A stretch of DNA of 64,000 nucleotides from Fennellomyces sp. T-0311 (lineage: Eukaryota > Mucoromycota > Mucoromycetes > Mucorales > Lichtheimiaceae), in the NCBI GenBank assembly GCA_025266875.1, contig JALLLT010000061.1:62001-126000 (forward strand). Direction: 5' to 3'. The notes beneath the pieces were generated by a model. That model did no database searches, was not told the origin of the DNA, and worked only from the letters and a program-made list of their open reading frames with translations. Made by a program: the position numbers and the translations under genes. Position 1 is the stretch's first letter. Each line of letters opens with the position of its first letter. Positions 1 through 12,973 of the stretch are shown here, one piece after another.

Positions 1-2690
1 GCATGTTCTCAGGATCAATTCCTACCCACAAATAGTCGAGCAAGAAAGAATAGATATTCATCGTCACCATCGCCGGAACACAGTGAAATATACCGCCACA
101 ACGTAGTAGAAGTTTTACATATACCAAACTTTATTATCAGTATCTGCTATTGCTAGTTTGACTGAAGTTTGTTTCTTGAAAGGACACTGTGGGTTGGCGA
201 TATTGGGAATTGTACTTTTTCTCTCTTTTATTTAAGCCCCCTTCCCTTTCCATAATCTATTCTCATATTCTTATTGTTTTATACGAAACGCCTAGGATCC
301 ATGTTAGCCCACAGTCTTCCACTCAAACAAGGAAGCGCGGATATTGTCAACACATTGTTATCGGAACCAGCGACAGTGGATGTAATATTGTCGATAACGA
401 AAACGTGTTGTGAATGCTTTACCTTTTCAGAAATCCATTTCAATATAAACTGTCAAACAGATGCTTAATGGAAATGACACTCGCTCGGTATCACTGCTAT
501 CGGATTGTCAGGAAGGCTAAAGGCCATTGCAGATTGATGCATTGTACTTTGCTTAATTTCCAGTTTGGAAACTAAGCAGAGTATCGTCGTCGGATAAAGT
601 CGATCTTACATGCTCTTATGTGACATGCACAAAAAAAAAATCAGCTTTTGTCACTCTCTTACTATTTTCATATCTCATTTGGTAAAGAATGCCAAGAACT
701 AAATCTCGGTGAGCAATCACAAGATGCATTACAGAATCTTCGAATGGTCCTATAATTACAACTTTACGGGCCAGATGCAGATGGTAATGTACCATGTTGA
801 GCTGGAATGCACCCAAGATGTGAGTTTCCAGGTGCAATAGTTTGACACAATAGCCAAGCATTATGCAGGGTACCTCTGGCTTAATTCGGAATGCTATTTG
901 CCACAAAAATAGGTACCACATTTGCTTATTAATGAAAGCTGTGCTTCCTTGACAACAGTGGCACTGATGATCCCATGCAAGTGAAGAGGCAGGATCTCGG
1001 GACGAACCGATTTATCTTGTGTTCACGCCTTTTTTTTCAAGTAGCCATATCTAGTATAAAGTGCGTCCGTAAACGGCTGTCTGTTTATAAAAGAATAATA
1101 CCTGACGACCAATGTTCAAAGCAATGGATCAATAGGACGCGCCTTCTGTACATATGGTCGTTATAAGAAAAAACTCCAACTTCTGATAAGTATCAGAGGT
1201 GCCACATTGTAGAAGCTTAGCAGAGGGACCAGACCGGTAAACATATGACCGCCGAACCCATGATACATTTTCATATTCATATGCTATCTTGGTCTATGGT
1301 TTTCAGTGTCTGAACGTCTGACAAAGGTCACAGAGAAAATTGCTTATGATGGTACCATTAGCATCATAGTTTGTCAACTATACAAAAGGCTGTACCCAAA
1401 CTTCATTGGTGCTTGCGCATCTTCTCCTCCCAAAAGGCATTTAGTGCGCATATTTTGACCAACAATTTTGACGAGTAAGGCTCCGCATTATTACCCATGT
1501 TCATTACACAAAGGCAATCACACTTACGTTTATCGATCGACGTGTGGAAACCATGCATAATCAGCGATACCACCATCATGGCACCTTCCGATCACGCGCT
1601 ATGTAGTATTAAAAAAGTCCATACCATCGTCTTCTGTGATAGTTGATTGTACGAATTATCAGCCAGTACTAATCTTCTTCATGCATACAGCATAAGTTCC
1701 TTGTAATTTTTACTATTTTTTGGATCCGCGTGGCAGTTGCGGTAAAATAGTTAGGGAATACATGTCAGTGATACACAGAGTGTCGTCATTTGTCGTGTTC
1801 GGACTATCTCGGTGATGGGAAGCTCCCGTGTCATTGGAGCGACTGCCGGTGCACTGCATTCCTTACCATTCAAGACAGGAACTCATGATCCGGCAGACAC
1901 AGCACCATCTTGATGGAGCACAAGACTTTATTGGAATAGCAGATTTTTTGCAGGCATAAGCAAACAGTTTCATTCGTTCATGGTAAGCTGAGCCTTTGCA
2001 TAACATCACACACGCAGAGATTTCTTTTAGTGATTCGAAAAGAAACTAAATGGTTAATTGGTATAAGCTTTTTATGCTGATCCGAGCTGTCGGAAATCAA
2101 GTACTTGTTCCTGACTTTTCACAAAGTAAACATATTGCTATGACAAGGCGGATGGACTCGGCCTTCTCCTGCTCTTTCACGGACGCTTCATTTCTTATTG
2201 GCATACCAAGGGTCAAGGATCTTTGTGTGAAAGTAGAAATCTTTATCTTTTTGGGGCAATATCCCGAGAAAGCCTAAAAAAATGCTACTTCTCGTGAGCT
2301 TAGCGGCACTTTGGAAGTGCCACAGACTTGCATATTAAACGCGGGTGGTTTCATTACACTACATCTTTAAGCTAGAAAAAAAGCAACCTGGATTGTTGGT
2401 GGCGTATAGAAAATGGTTGAAGAGAAGCCTGTAGATGTGCTTAGACCGAAATGGATTCGTTTCCAATGAACGGGAGCACAAGAGAGAAAAAGAAATCCAG
2501 CTGACCTTTTTTTCAACAATGCCCTGATGTCATGTTACACGTTTGTGCTTTCATAACGAGGCTAACAACGGTTACACGCGCGTTTTAATGGGTATGCCGA
2601 ATACAACACAACGCAGCCAATTTATTTTTGCTTTTTCCTCCGTCTCTTCCTTTTCATCTTTTTTTTTTCTTTTACTCTCGAAACATAACC
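1..2690. other. Intergenic, no gene recognised
   Basis: No reading frame here carries a recognisable domain, and short frames on both strands look like chance. The last 100 bases are pyrimidine-rich (T/C runs around 2630-2670), as expected of a promoter or 5' leader for the RhoGAP gene that begins at 2691. Confidence 0.6.
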
Positions 2691-4727
2691 ATGCCGATAA
2701 GTCGAAAGCGATCGCTTGGCAGTTTTTTCCGACGATTTTCAACGGGATCCGGCACTGCTCGAAAAGTGGGCCCCTCTCCGTATTCCAAAAAGAAAGGTGA
2801 GTCATAGCTTTTGCAAGCGACAAATAGAGTATAGCTCATACAATAGCAGGTGTTTACGGGGTTCCGCTGTGTGAATCGATATGCTATGCTCGATCCACCG
2901 TGGGCTATGTGGATGAAGATGCCATCAAGCATCGGCGAGCAGGTATCATCCCTCTAGTGGTTGCAAAATGCGGCTCTTTCTTGAAAGCACATGGTATGTA
3001 TCCGAGACAGAGTGCATAACGGTTCTTATTGATACATGAACGTACAAAAAGGCTTGCAGACGGAAGGAGTGTTCCGTATTTCTGGAAACAATAAGCGCGT
3101 CAACGAACTTCAAGCACTGTTCAACGATCCTCGAGAATCCTATGGCCTCAACCTGAACTGGCTCGGATATACAGTACATGATGCTGCCTCTGCCCTCAGA
3201 CGATACCTTAACAAGCTGCCCGAACCCGTTATCCCACACAACTTTTACAAGGAATTCCGCAATGTCATGAGTAAGTTGGTTTTATTGCAGCCAAAAAAAA
3301 AGAGCCATAGAAACTAAGAAAAGAACCCCCCAAAGGCGACAAGCATTACCATTCGATCGAAGAACGCATCCAAGCGTTTCAACATTTGATCCAACATTTA
3401 CCCATTCCGCATCAGCATTTGTTACTGTACCTGTTAGATTTACTCAGCCTCTTTGCATCCAATTCGGTCGAGACGAAAATGGATGCCGCCAATCTGGCGA
3501 TTGTATTTGCGCCAGGTATCCTTAGCCATCCACAGCACCACACTCCTGTGCAATACCGAATTTCGCAGCGAGTATTGGAGTTTCTGATTGAATTCCAAGC
3601 GTTGTTTACGATGCAGCTCTTGTCTCAAAAGAACAGCAGCAAGAGACTGAAGCGAGCCCCGCCCGTACCACCCATTCCGAATAACGTTGCCGCACCACGA
3701 GCCACAAAGAGTGATCCGCTTTTGCCACTTTCGCCCCAGCCGATACGGCTCATCCCTCCAGAACTCCTTTCGCAAGCAGATCTCCCACTGGATGAAAAAC
3801 ATCAAGTGACGCCTCCACCAAGCCAAACACCCGATGAAGAGGATGTGCCGACTCCACGCGCCACTTCGCCTGCCATCGCACGGTCGTTCGTCGACTCGCC
3901 ACCGCAGTCTCCTCCTCTTTCAGCAAACACCCCTCAATTGCAGGAGGAAGAGCAAGAAAACTTGCTACATGCACTGCGAGCCTTCTATGGTGATATCCGA
4001 CGCATGTTACCATGGCAAGGTAAATTGCTCAAAGACATATTCTCTTTTTTTAAGGGTCCAAACTTTAATACGCATGCATAATTTAGAAAAGCCGGTGATT
4101 TACTTGGCATGGATAGGAGTTGTGAACGTCGTGATCATGGTCCTCATGTACGAACTTTATCAGGCGATATGGGGAATGTGCTGCTTTGAACCCTACATTT
4201 TCTTTACCGGATTTGTCTTTTACTGGGCCCTCCTAGCGCGTGGCATTACGTGGACTGGCCAAGGCGAGCCGCACTATGAATCCTACCGTGGCGGATGGCT
4301 GGGAGGCGTTCCAGACCAAGAGGATTACGACGACGATGAGGATGATGGACTGTCGTTGTTTGATGATATATCTATCATGGAGCAGGATGAAGAGGAGGCT
4401 AGACTGCGTAATAGTTCATGCGAGTGGCATAGCTTATTGACTCGATCGTGGCGGACCGGCGACGAATATGGTCAGACGAAGGATCCAGATATGGTATCCA
4501 TTATGAGCGCGTCCAGCCGATTCAATGAGGAGGCAGCAGCAACAACCGCACAGGATGACTATGATGACGAATCCAGCTCCTCACTTCCAGACCTTGACGC
4601 ATTACTAAGTCGACATCAACAGCTTGTTCAAAATAACCAAGAGAAAACACCAATGCGTCAGAGGTCGCAGAGTAGTAATGGCGGTCGGGAGGAATGGAAA
4701 TTTAGTACCAAAACTCCTAAATTCTGA
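2691..4727 (+). CDS. RhoGAP-domain protein with two C-terminal membrane segments
   Basis: Predicted GTPase-activating protein for Rho-family GTPases. Five exons join in phase: 2691-2796, 2850-2993, 3052-3270, 3336-4019 and 4087-4727, giving 597 residues. The RhoGAP fold covers about residues 36-225. It opens with GVPL, continues with [16 protein letters not shown], has the arginine finger in GVFRISG (Arg92), and includes the late motif [15 protein letters not shown] proline/serine-rich linker with PPVPPIP and SPPQSPP stretches follows. Two hydrophobic segments lie at about residues 387-440 ([19 protein letters not shown], then [15 protein letters not shown]). The tail is strongly acidic (DDDEDD) and serine-rich. 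The arginine finger predicts catalytic competence; membrane anchoring is inference. I do not recognise this exact architecture in the well-known yeast RhoGAPs. The alternative reading, in which exon 4 runs past 4020, ends at a stop at 4079-4081; splicing 4020-4086 restores the long frame. Confidence 0.88.
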
Positions 4728-4879
4728 ATGCATACATATCCTTTTTCTTTCATTAAATTTCTGCGCGAAAAAAGGGGTGGTTTTTTTTTTGTAATTAGTA
4801 CAATTTTGACATGTTTTATGTTTATATATATATATACGTTTTTTTTTCGGATGAACAGAAAAAAATTATCAATTTAACA

Positions 4880-5369
4880 ATGAAAGTTCCTGCCTCTCTC
4901 TTGATCATTGCACTGCTGTCTACTGCCGCCTTTGCTGCCAAGGAAGAAGATAAGGAAGCTCCTCCTGCCACGGCTCAAGGCGCTATGGCTGCCTCTTCCT
5001 CTTCGGCTAATGTTCATGCCGCCGCTGCCACTTCTGCAGCCACTTCAGTTCCAGCCAGCAGTGCCAGTGCTTCGCCTGCTGCTACCGCTGGTGCTTCTGT
5101 CCACGCTGCTCCAGCTGGCGCCTCCACCGGCAGCGGTAAGTTTGTTTAGTGCATTGCAACCATGGCAACAGATCTAATATGTATCCATGTCAATAGCCTC
5201 TGCAAGCGGCACGTCGTCGGGTGCCAGACATACGACATCATCCACTTCGCACGGCACCACCACGCACCACGCATCCACCTCCAACCGATCCGACGGCTCT
5301 GCACTGGGCGCGGGATGGGCACTGACTGGCGCTGCTGCAGTTGGCTTGGTGTTGACTCAACTGGTTTAA
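4880..5369 (+). CDS. Small secreted Ser/Ala-rich protein, probable GPI anchor
   Basis: Two exons (4880-5135 and 5197-5369; intron GTAAGT...ATAG) encode 142 residues. The N-terminus MKVPASLLIIALLSTAAFA is a typical signal peptide. The mature part is almost entirely Ala, Ser, Thr, Pro and Gly, as in O-mannosylated wall proteins. The C-terminus is a hydrophobic stretch (WALTGAAAVGLVLTQLV) after a small-residue region, as expected for GPI-anchor addition. The likely location is the plasma membrane or cell wall; the role is unknown. Low complexity makes homology assignment unreliable. A second protein of the same design lies at 41592-42107. Confidence 0.82.
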
Positions 5370-5435
5370 ATCATATACCCTGCATAATAATAAAGTTTTT
5401 CAGCATTCTACCGTAACACAAGACAAACCGTATAA

Positions 5436-6813
5436 ATGGGGAGAGAGAGAGAGCGTTTTTGTTTATCATCCATGCTTTTGTACGGTACATTTGTTCACAC
5501 GCCCGAAAAAGGGGTTGTGGAGGTTCTTCGAGACACGTTGGTGGTGGTGGACATTACGACAGGCATCATTGCTGAAATCAAATCTGTCAGTCCAGCCGAG
5601 CTTGGCACTGTCGCCGCAGGGTATCCCACCCATACGCTGACCACCTTATCATCGACGCAATTCATCCTTCCGGGGTTTATCGACACGCATATCCATGCAC
5701 CTCAAATCACGTATACTGGGACGGGCACCGATGTACCGTTAATGGAGTGGTTAAGCCAATACGCGTTTCCAGCGGAAAAGCGATTTAAAGATGCCTCCTG
5801 GGCGCAACATGTTTATCCCAAACTCGTCGACCGACTGTTGCGCAACGGGACCACCACGGCGTTGTACTTTGGCTCGCTCCATCTCGAGGCCAACCAAATT
5901 CTTGCGGACATCACATTGAGTGCCGGCCAGCGCGCGTATATCGGCAAAGTGTGCATCGACCAGTACGGACCCGACGATTATATCGAGAGCACCGACCAAG
6001 CCATTCAAAACACCGAAGCGTTCATTCAATATTGCCAAGACAAGGACACGGACTTGCTGGTTCCGGTGGTGACGCCTCGATTCATTCCAACGTGTTCATC
6101 GGTGCTGCTGGAAAAACTGGGTCGACTGGCCAGACAGTATGACGTGCCGATTCAATCGCATATCTCTGAATCGTTGGATGAAGTTGCGTTTGTGAAGCAA
6201 CTCTATCCTGACGAAAATGACACTCAGATATTTGACCGTACCGGGTTACTGACATCGCGCACGGTGATGGCGCATGGGGTCCACTTGTCGCAGAAGGATG
6301 TGGATGTGTTGCAAGAACGTGGCACAGCGGTGGCTGTGTGCCCCTTGTCCAACGCGTACTTTGCCAATGGGGTGTTTCCTTGCACGCGCTTCAGCCAACT
6401 GAGTCAAGGCCTCGGTATAAATTATATATTGGCACATTTATTTTAAAGTGGGGGGCTAACTTTAAGGTTAAGGCACCGACGTCGCAGGCGGCTATGCACC
6501 GTCGATGCTTGCTTCGATAAGGCACCTGTGCGTGGCATCGCGCTATCTGGAGCTGCACTCGCCTGGATCAAGGGTGGATTGGAAGATGGGGCTGTACCTT
6601 GCAACGATGGGCGGCGCGCATTGCCTATCGATCCAGGACAAGGTGGGCACGTTCCATGTCGGCAAGCAGTTCGACGGCGTACTGGTGGACGTGGCTGCTT
6701 CTGGAACACCCATCGATGTGTACGAGGGCGAAGATTACGTAGAGAAGTTCATCCACCTCGGGGATGACAGGAATATTGCGCATGTGTGGGTGCAGGGACG
6801 ACGTGTTATCTGA
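5436..6813 (+). CDS. GUD1: Guanine deaminase
   Basis: Amidohydrolase that converts guanine to xanthine and ammonia in purine salvage and catabolism. Exons 5436-6414 and 6473-6813 (intron GTATAA...TTAAG) give 439 residues, or 427 if translation starts at the second in-frame ATG, 5472, which begins MLLYGTFVHTP and fits the family start better. Metal-site motifs are all present: FIDTHIHAPQ (first two His), PIQSHISE (third His), MAHGVHLS (fourth His) and GLGTDVAGGY (Asp). The splice falls inside the last motif and restores it exactly. C-terminal residues KVGTFHVGKQFDGVLVD match the closing region of the family. It is convergent with UGDH, with about 215 bp between stop codons. Confidence 0.92.
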
Positions 6814-7028
6814 AGCCAAGATCAAGGTTTTTTATATTTTTTGGATGTGTTATATATCGGTGTTTTGCATTGCGGAAAAACGATTCTAGACAAAAGGAGT
6901 TTTCTTTAACACAAAAAGAATGATGAGGACATGGACGCGCGAAGTTATGGCTGACTTGAAAGGGGGCGGTGGAGGGGTTGTTATGTTGGAAAATGTACAG
7001 AAAAAAAAAGAGAACGATGATAAAAAGT

Positions 7029-8670
7029 TTATGCGGTACCAGCAAGCTCGTTCTTGCCGATCACGTTGACCTTGAAGCCGATCTCGCGCAACTTGGCGGC
7101 GTTGACCATCAGACGACCATCAAACAAGAATGCAGGCTTGTGCATGCCCTCGTAGATCTTTGCATAGTCCAAGTTCTCGTCACGGAACTCGTCCCACTCG
7201 GTGACGATAACAACGGCATCGGCACCGTCGCAGGCCTCGTAAGCGCTGCCGCAGATCTGGATGTGCTTCTCAACCTCCTTGCGCGTATCCACCACGCCGG
7301 GCTCCGACAGATCCATGTAGATCTGCTCATGCTCGACCTTGGGGTCGTAGATGGCCACACGGGCGTGTTCCTGGATAAAGTCCTTGATGAGGGTGATGGC
7401 GGCCGATTCACGGGTGTCGCCGGTATCCTTCTTGAATGCAAAGCCAAGGACGGCAATCTTCTTGTTGGTGATGGTGTTGAACAAGGTGGAGATGATCTTG
7501 CGCACGAAACGCTTCTTCTGGTACTCGTTCATGGTCACCACCTGCTTCCAGTAAGCGGCCACCTCGGGCAGGTTGAGCTGCTCAGACAAGTACACCAAGT
7601 TCAAGATATCCTTCTGGAAGCACGAACCACCGAAACCAACAGATGCCTTCAAGAACTTGGGGCCAAGACGGGAATCACGACCGCACGCGTAAGCTACTTC
7701 ATCCACATCCGCGCCCGTGGCTTCGCAGATGGCCGACAAGGCGTTGATGGAAGAGATACGCTGAGCCAACATGGCATTGGCAGCCTAGATCATAACACAA
7801 TCAGTTTCACCCAACCTTTTTTTTCCACACCAACTTGAACCAATCACATACCAACTTGGAAAGCTCGGAGGACCACAAGTTGGTGGTAATGCAACGCTCA
7901 CGGGGAACCCAGTGGGCGTAGACGTCGACCAAGGCTTGCTGGGCAGCAATACCCTCCTCGGTCTGCAAGGCACCGATCAGCACACGGTCAGGGTTGAAAA
8001 GATCCTGGATGGCGGTACCCTCAGCCAAGAATTCAGGGTTGGACAAGATCTGGAACGAGACTTCAGGAGTAGAGTTTGCCTCGAGGATAGTGCGCATGCT
8101 CTGGGCAGTGCGGCATGGGACGGTGGACTTTTCAACGACAATCTTGGAGCTCTTGGCGACTTCAGCAATACGACGAGTAGCACTCTCGACATAACTATGG
8201 CAACAAAAAAAGAAAAAAGATGTCAACCGTTTATCCACCCACACTTGTTCACCCTTTTTTTTTCAACTTACGCCAAATCAGCAGCCATACCAGCACCCAT
8301 ACCGGACTTCTTGGTCGGGGTGTTGACCGAGACAAAGATGAGGTCAGCCTCCTGGATGGCGCCATCTACATCAGTGGAGAAGAACAGATTCTTGCCACGA
8401 CGGTCAAACACAACTTCTTCGAGACCAGGCTCGTAGATGGGCAAGTTCTCCGAGTTCCAAGCGGCAATGCGGGCGGGGTTCACGTCCACAATGGTGACCT
8501 TAATGTCATGGCACTTGTAGGCAATGACAGCACAGGTGGGACCGCCTTTATTTTTTCTGTGTTTAGCATATGTAATTTTCTGGGCCACACACAAACAATC
8601 CGCAACAATTCAAGGAAAACTTACCGACGTAGCCGGCACCAATGCAGCAGATGTTCTTGACGGCAGACAT
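7029..8670 (-). CDS. UGDH: UDP-glucose 6-dehydrogenase
   Basis: NAD-dependent enzyme that oxidises UDP-glucose to UDP-glucuronate in two steps; in Mucorales this feeds glucuronate-containing wall polymers. Four exons on the minus strand (8625-8670, 8272-8545, 7852-8194, 7029-7784) join in phase into 472 residues. The N-terminal Rossmann motif is [14 protein letters not shown], split by intron 1. The catalytic cysteine lies in [10 protein letters not shown] and falls at residue 276, the same number as in animal enzymes. [15 protein letters not shown] and FDGR of the C-terminal UDP-binding domain are intact. Length matches the animal/plant family rather than the shorter bacterial one. A TATA-like AT run lies at about 8725-8760. 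Confidence 0.96.
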
Positions 8671-11553
8671 GGTATTCAGTTTACAGATGGAAAGAGAGAA
8701 AGGAAGGAGAGAAGAGAGGAAGAAATATATATTGTTTCGATGGATTTAAATATATACGCAGTGTGTTCATTGGCAAGCATCTGCCGGGCAATCAGTCGCC
8801 GACTCAAACATCCTAAAATGGTCAACAGGATCGCCGGATGTGATACGCGATGGGTTCCATGATAATTCACCGATTAAAGTTTCTTACGTATGCAGACGCC
8901 GTATACCAAGAGATAGCGAAACAATATATATCCATGGAACACGTGTGGCTGCCACGCAGCACAGATTAGCCTCCCTTGGCCCTTTGTTTATATTGCTGCT
9001 GTCGTGGATTGTCTTGCTGCTGCACTCGAAATCCGGTTAATTCCAGACTTTATCACTCTTTTTTTTTTTTATTTTTAGGCCAACTCCTACCAAACCACAT
9101 CGCTCTCTACACGCCACACACCCAAAGTTTCAGCTAGTTGGCGCCCGGCCAATGATTAATCCCCGCCCTTGCATCACCAGGGATCTTCAAATTTTTATTT
9201 TACGAGGGCACCTCGCCTGCCCCTTTTACCTCCAAATCCGGTAAAAATTATTTTTAAATATATCTAAATGTTTCTTGCGTTTAAAAATACTTGGTCGTTG
9301 TCCCGATACACACGTCATATAGCACCTTTGAACATCTGCAAGTGTTCCTTTCTTGGATCACACAGCCACCATGCTTCTGAAGAAAGATCTCGTTTATCTT
9401 GCTCCAATTTGTGTTGTTCTCCATTGGGTTACTACGTGAGATGGCCGCCCCGTTCAACACGTCCATTACTGGTTGAGGCGTTATGGTAAGTCTGAATCCG
9501 GCTCTTTGAGGCATTAGGTCTCTTTTTTTTGCGTTACAGGTGCTTTGAGATATAAAAGTGCGTGGCACAAAGGCTAGGTCTGGAAATAAACCCAACGGAC
9601 GAAAAGGCAGGTTTGTGTGCTGGAGAAGAAGAAGGTCTGGGTGTAATACAGTGATTGCATGGTGTCCCAGCAGAAAGAATTCTTGGAGACCCTTGACAGT
9701 TGCACATCATGTGTGGCATCCTTGGAGCGGTGACAGTTGTGCGACTTGCAATGCCAGGTTCCCTTTTCATCGTCATGCTCCCGAGAATATTAATGCGCAA
9801 AGGCGTCTTGATAAGCGATAGAGCGCGTTCTCGATCCCAAGGTAACACACATATAATGTCCGTGCAGTCAATGATCTTCATTGGCAATAATTTATCTGAG
9901 AGATGGCATGCTTATCGATTTTTGACTTTATGTTCTGGGCCAATCATATAAGCTCGAACGGGTGCCTCGGGTGATCGCTGCATTTACAACTATCAGTGTT
10001 GTTCTATAAGATACTGCAAATCACAATGGGATGCATTGCACATTATGGACGAAGCATTGCTGTCGTAGAGGGATGGCTGAGATCATATAATTGAACCCGA
10101 CACTGGTGGCCTTCGTTGCTACTTTCAGATAATAGAGTTGCTCATCTTTTAATGAATGAATTGAAGGCAGACGACAGAGTGAATAAAAAAACGCTTTAGT
10201 GGTATTGGGTCCTTTGCAAGCTTTCTGAATTGTTCCAAGGTGTAACACCTGGATCATGATCCTTTGATTGTTGTACAATTTTCAGTTCACACTAGGCTTG
10301 TGTTGGAGGCAGCAAAACACTTGTTTCAGCCCCCCTCCCTCTCTAGTCTTTCAATGGATCAGTGACGCCTTTGCTACCCTGAATTGCTCGGTCGCGTTGC
10401 TGTGACATTTCATGTATTGCTACAGAACCGTTGATGTGTCTTTTTTTTCTGACTACGTACGGATCACGTGGAATTGCGTTTCATGACTTATTTCCGAGGG
10501 GGATGGTAAATGGCAAATATACGTGTGTTTGATCTCGCCAGATAAGCATTGCAGATGCTCTGAAGCGATGCAGCGGTTTCATACCCTTTGCTGATGATGG
10601 TGATCTGTGTACCACAGACAGATACATTAAGCCAACGCACAATGTCAGCGATACACATCATTTCCTCAAACCTACTCTCTTGCAAATAAGAGATTATCGG
10701 AAGCCTCAGTTCGGGGAGCTGGATATCATGTAACGCGTCATGGATACCTGAGACACAAGAAGTACTTTTGCGTCCATTTCGACACAGTTTTTAAAATAGG
10801 CAAGTGCTGAACACTGTTGAGCGAGTTAAAGAAATTACACATTAGCCGTTTCAAGTGGTAGGGTAATGAATGCAGCAACAGTATTCTGCCAACAGGTTAA
10901 CATATACATGTGCCATTGATCATCGTTTGAATGGTGAATATGCTCCTTCATATTGATCCAGATACGTGCTATGATGGCGACACTTGTTGCAGTTGTCAAT
11001 TCCTTTGTCGAAACCATTCTTCCAACAGCGCTTGTTGATTAAAATAAAGATGTGATTTTACTATTTTTTCCTCCCATAGTCGATGTTCTTTTGGTATAAC
11101 TATCGCAGTAATCCACTGGTACGATAAGTGTTGTTTCCGATAATGTTATTGCTCACAATGCCGCTGCTGATTGTGTTGCTAGGTAATGGTGTTGCTATTG
11201 TCGAACGAGTTTGTGGCATTTACGAGTTATAACGACGTGGAGTTTTCAGTCTAGGTATCCGAATACCATTTTATTGTTATGACCGTGGTCAGTTCGGTCA
11301 ATGGTATTTACAAAATAATGGTAATAATTATAACACGTATTGAAACGCGAAACCCCATTTGGCTGGGTTCCTGAATCTAGGCGATGGTTAATTTTGCACT
11401 TGATCCCTGTCCCATGCATCACCCTTCCCAAGTATAGACACAATGACGATCATGATCCACACACAAGTTCAGGTGGAATCGATTATTTTTTTTTATGAAA
11501 CGATGATTTAAGTAATGCGTGTTGGATTTGCAGAGTGTATATTCGACTCATGC
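8671..11553. other. Intergenic, no firm gene
   Basis: No recognisable protein or RNA gene. The UGDH promoter occupies the left end (purine-rich leader and AT-rich tracts at 8690-8760). A short frame from the ATG at 9370 encodes a hydrophobic peptide and runs into a plausible splice donor (GTGAGA) near 9438, but I could not find a convincing continuation, so I do not call it. The rest is AT-rich with short chance frames. Confidence 0.5.
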
Positions 11554-12341
11554 CTATAACTTTGAGTGTCGACCGATATTGGTACCGCAAGCCGGGCAAT
11601 AATGGACCACATCTAAGCAAACAATACGGTAATAAATACCCTGAATCGCTTTTTTTCTTTCCTTTCCTCCAAACTTACCTTTGAAGTATTTGACGTAGAA
11701 CGGAACCCAGAACAGAAACACGGTGCATGCGAACCTATTTTTTTAAACAGCTTATTTAGAAAAAAAAAAGAAAAACGTCCAATGGAACAGGGTTATATAT
11801 ATATTTACAAGATGAACGCCACAAGCCAGGTCAGTGCACCTAAACGATAACGGATACGCGACTGGACCCATTTCTCGCATGTGGGACAAAACACCTGAGT
11901 TTCAAAATCAGGCAGAGGCTGATCTTCGATCGTTCGTCGTATGCGCCAGGAATTGGCTATGCTCGGATTACTTGATCCTTGTCTCCGTTGTCTAGAAAAG
12001 AACGAAGCGCGTCTACTGCTTTCGATGGAAGAGGTTGATGTGGTGGATGTGGTGGTCAGTCGATACGATACAGGCGTTCCAACATGATAATGGCCCAACC
12101 GGACAGACATGCCGGATTCCGCCGCGAGCGATGCTGAGGTTTGTGGGGTCATACCCGAATAAGCTGATCTCAAGCTGTTGTTGTCGTCATATGATAATGA
12201 TCGTGCGCTCTGACGCTCTGCTTGCATCGTCTGGTGCCCGCTGTCGGCTCGCTTCCTCCGTCGGTATTTGTATCGCTGAACTACGGATGACACCAGTCGA
12301 TCTGGCAATAAGTAGCGTCGTTTGGCGTGTTGCTCGTTCAT
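11554..12341 (-). CDS. LITAF-domain (LPS-induced TNF factor-like) protein
   Basis: Three exons (11809-12341, 11679-11734, 11554-11612) join in phase to 215 residues. The N-terminal 140 residues are basic and serine-rich and look disordered. The C-terminal LITAF-like domain has the first zinc half-site CPTC, then RYRLGALTWLVAFILFACTV as the membrane-inserting hydrophobic stretch, the conserved FWVPFYVKYFKDVVHYCPAC, and the end NIGRHSK. These domains bind zinc and sit monotopically on endosomal or lysosomal membranes, and several recruit ubiquitin ligases or ESCRT partners. Both introns lie inside the domain, and splicing is needed to see it. I start at the ATG at 12341, since the upstream sequence is low complexity. 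Confidence 0.9.
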
Positions 12342-12973
12342 TTCTTTTTTTTTTGCTTGTCTGGTATGAGTGAGCAGTGTATGAGTGAGTGAGAGAGTGA
12401 GTGAGAGAGAGCAGCAAAAGAGAAAAAAAGGGGGCGCCTGAACGGAAACCCAAGTAATTATATATGCACTCAGTCCGTTCGCCTTTGTCTTTATATGGTC
12501 GTTTGAATACAATTGTATACACAAATCCGTGTGATCCATCGCTGGATTCCACAAAAACGTGACTTCACGAGCCCTGCGCTTGCATCACCCACACACACCC
12601 AACTCGAGGGCGGTCGACATCATCCACCCCCCAGCGTGCCTAGCTTTATATGTGTGGGTGATTACACAGCGCGATGCACGAATGGACTTGTCATTAGCCC
12701 GATGGATTAAAAAGGGAGGCTATTGTTTTAGTAAGCAGACACTGCCCTTTTCAAGAAGCACAAACAACAATAGATGAACGTAAACAACAGCCAAATAATT
12801 AGACTTTTTGCACATGAAAATAGCAGTCGGGTGATACGCAGGTGCATGGCGCACTATCCCCCCCGTACCCCCTTTTCGCGCTGTTGACAAGACCAGTCAA
12901 GGTGCATGGCTTCTGATGTCTGTAATAATTTTTAATTGTCGGTTGCTCTCCTGGGTTTAATATATATATAAAA
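12342..12973. other. Intergenic between LITAF and corepressor genes
   Basis: This holds the upstream region of the LITAF gene, including a CT/GA-rich tract at 12365-12410, and the region downstream of the corepressor stop. A TATATATATA run lies at 12961-12970. No gene is seen. Confidence 0.6.

Noticed and set aside
4020..4081. RhoGAP protein ending at 4081 with a [13 protein letters not shown] tail
   Set aside because: GTAAAT at 4020 and TTTAG at 4086 define a normal 67-nt intron that joins in phase to a long open frame with membrane helices.
6969..8436. Plus-strand frames of up to 289 codons across the UGDH gene
   Set aside because: The minus strand encodes a full-length conserved enzyme here; the plus frames are antisense shadows produced by codon bias.
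9370..9545. Short hydrophobic spliced gene starting at ATG 9370
   Set aside because: The first exon looks plausible and ends at a GTGAGA donor, but no downstream exon gives a sensible continuation.
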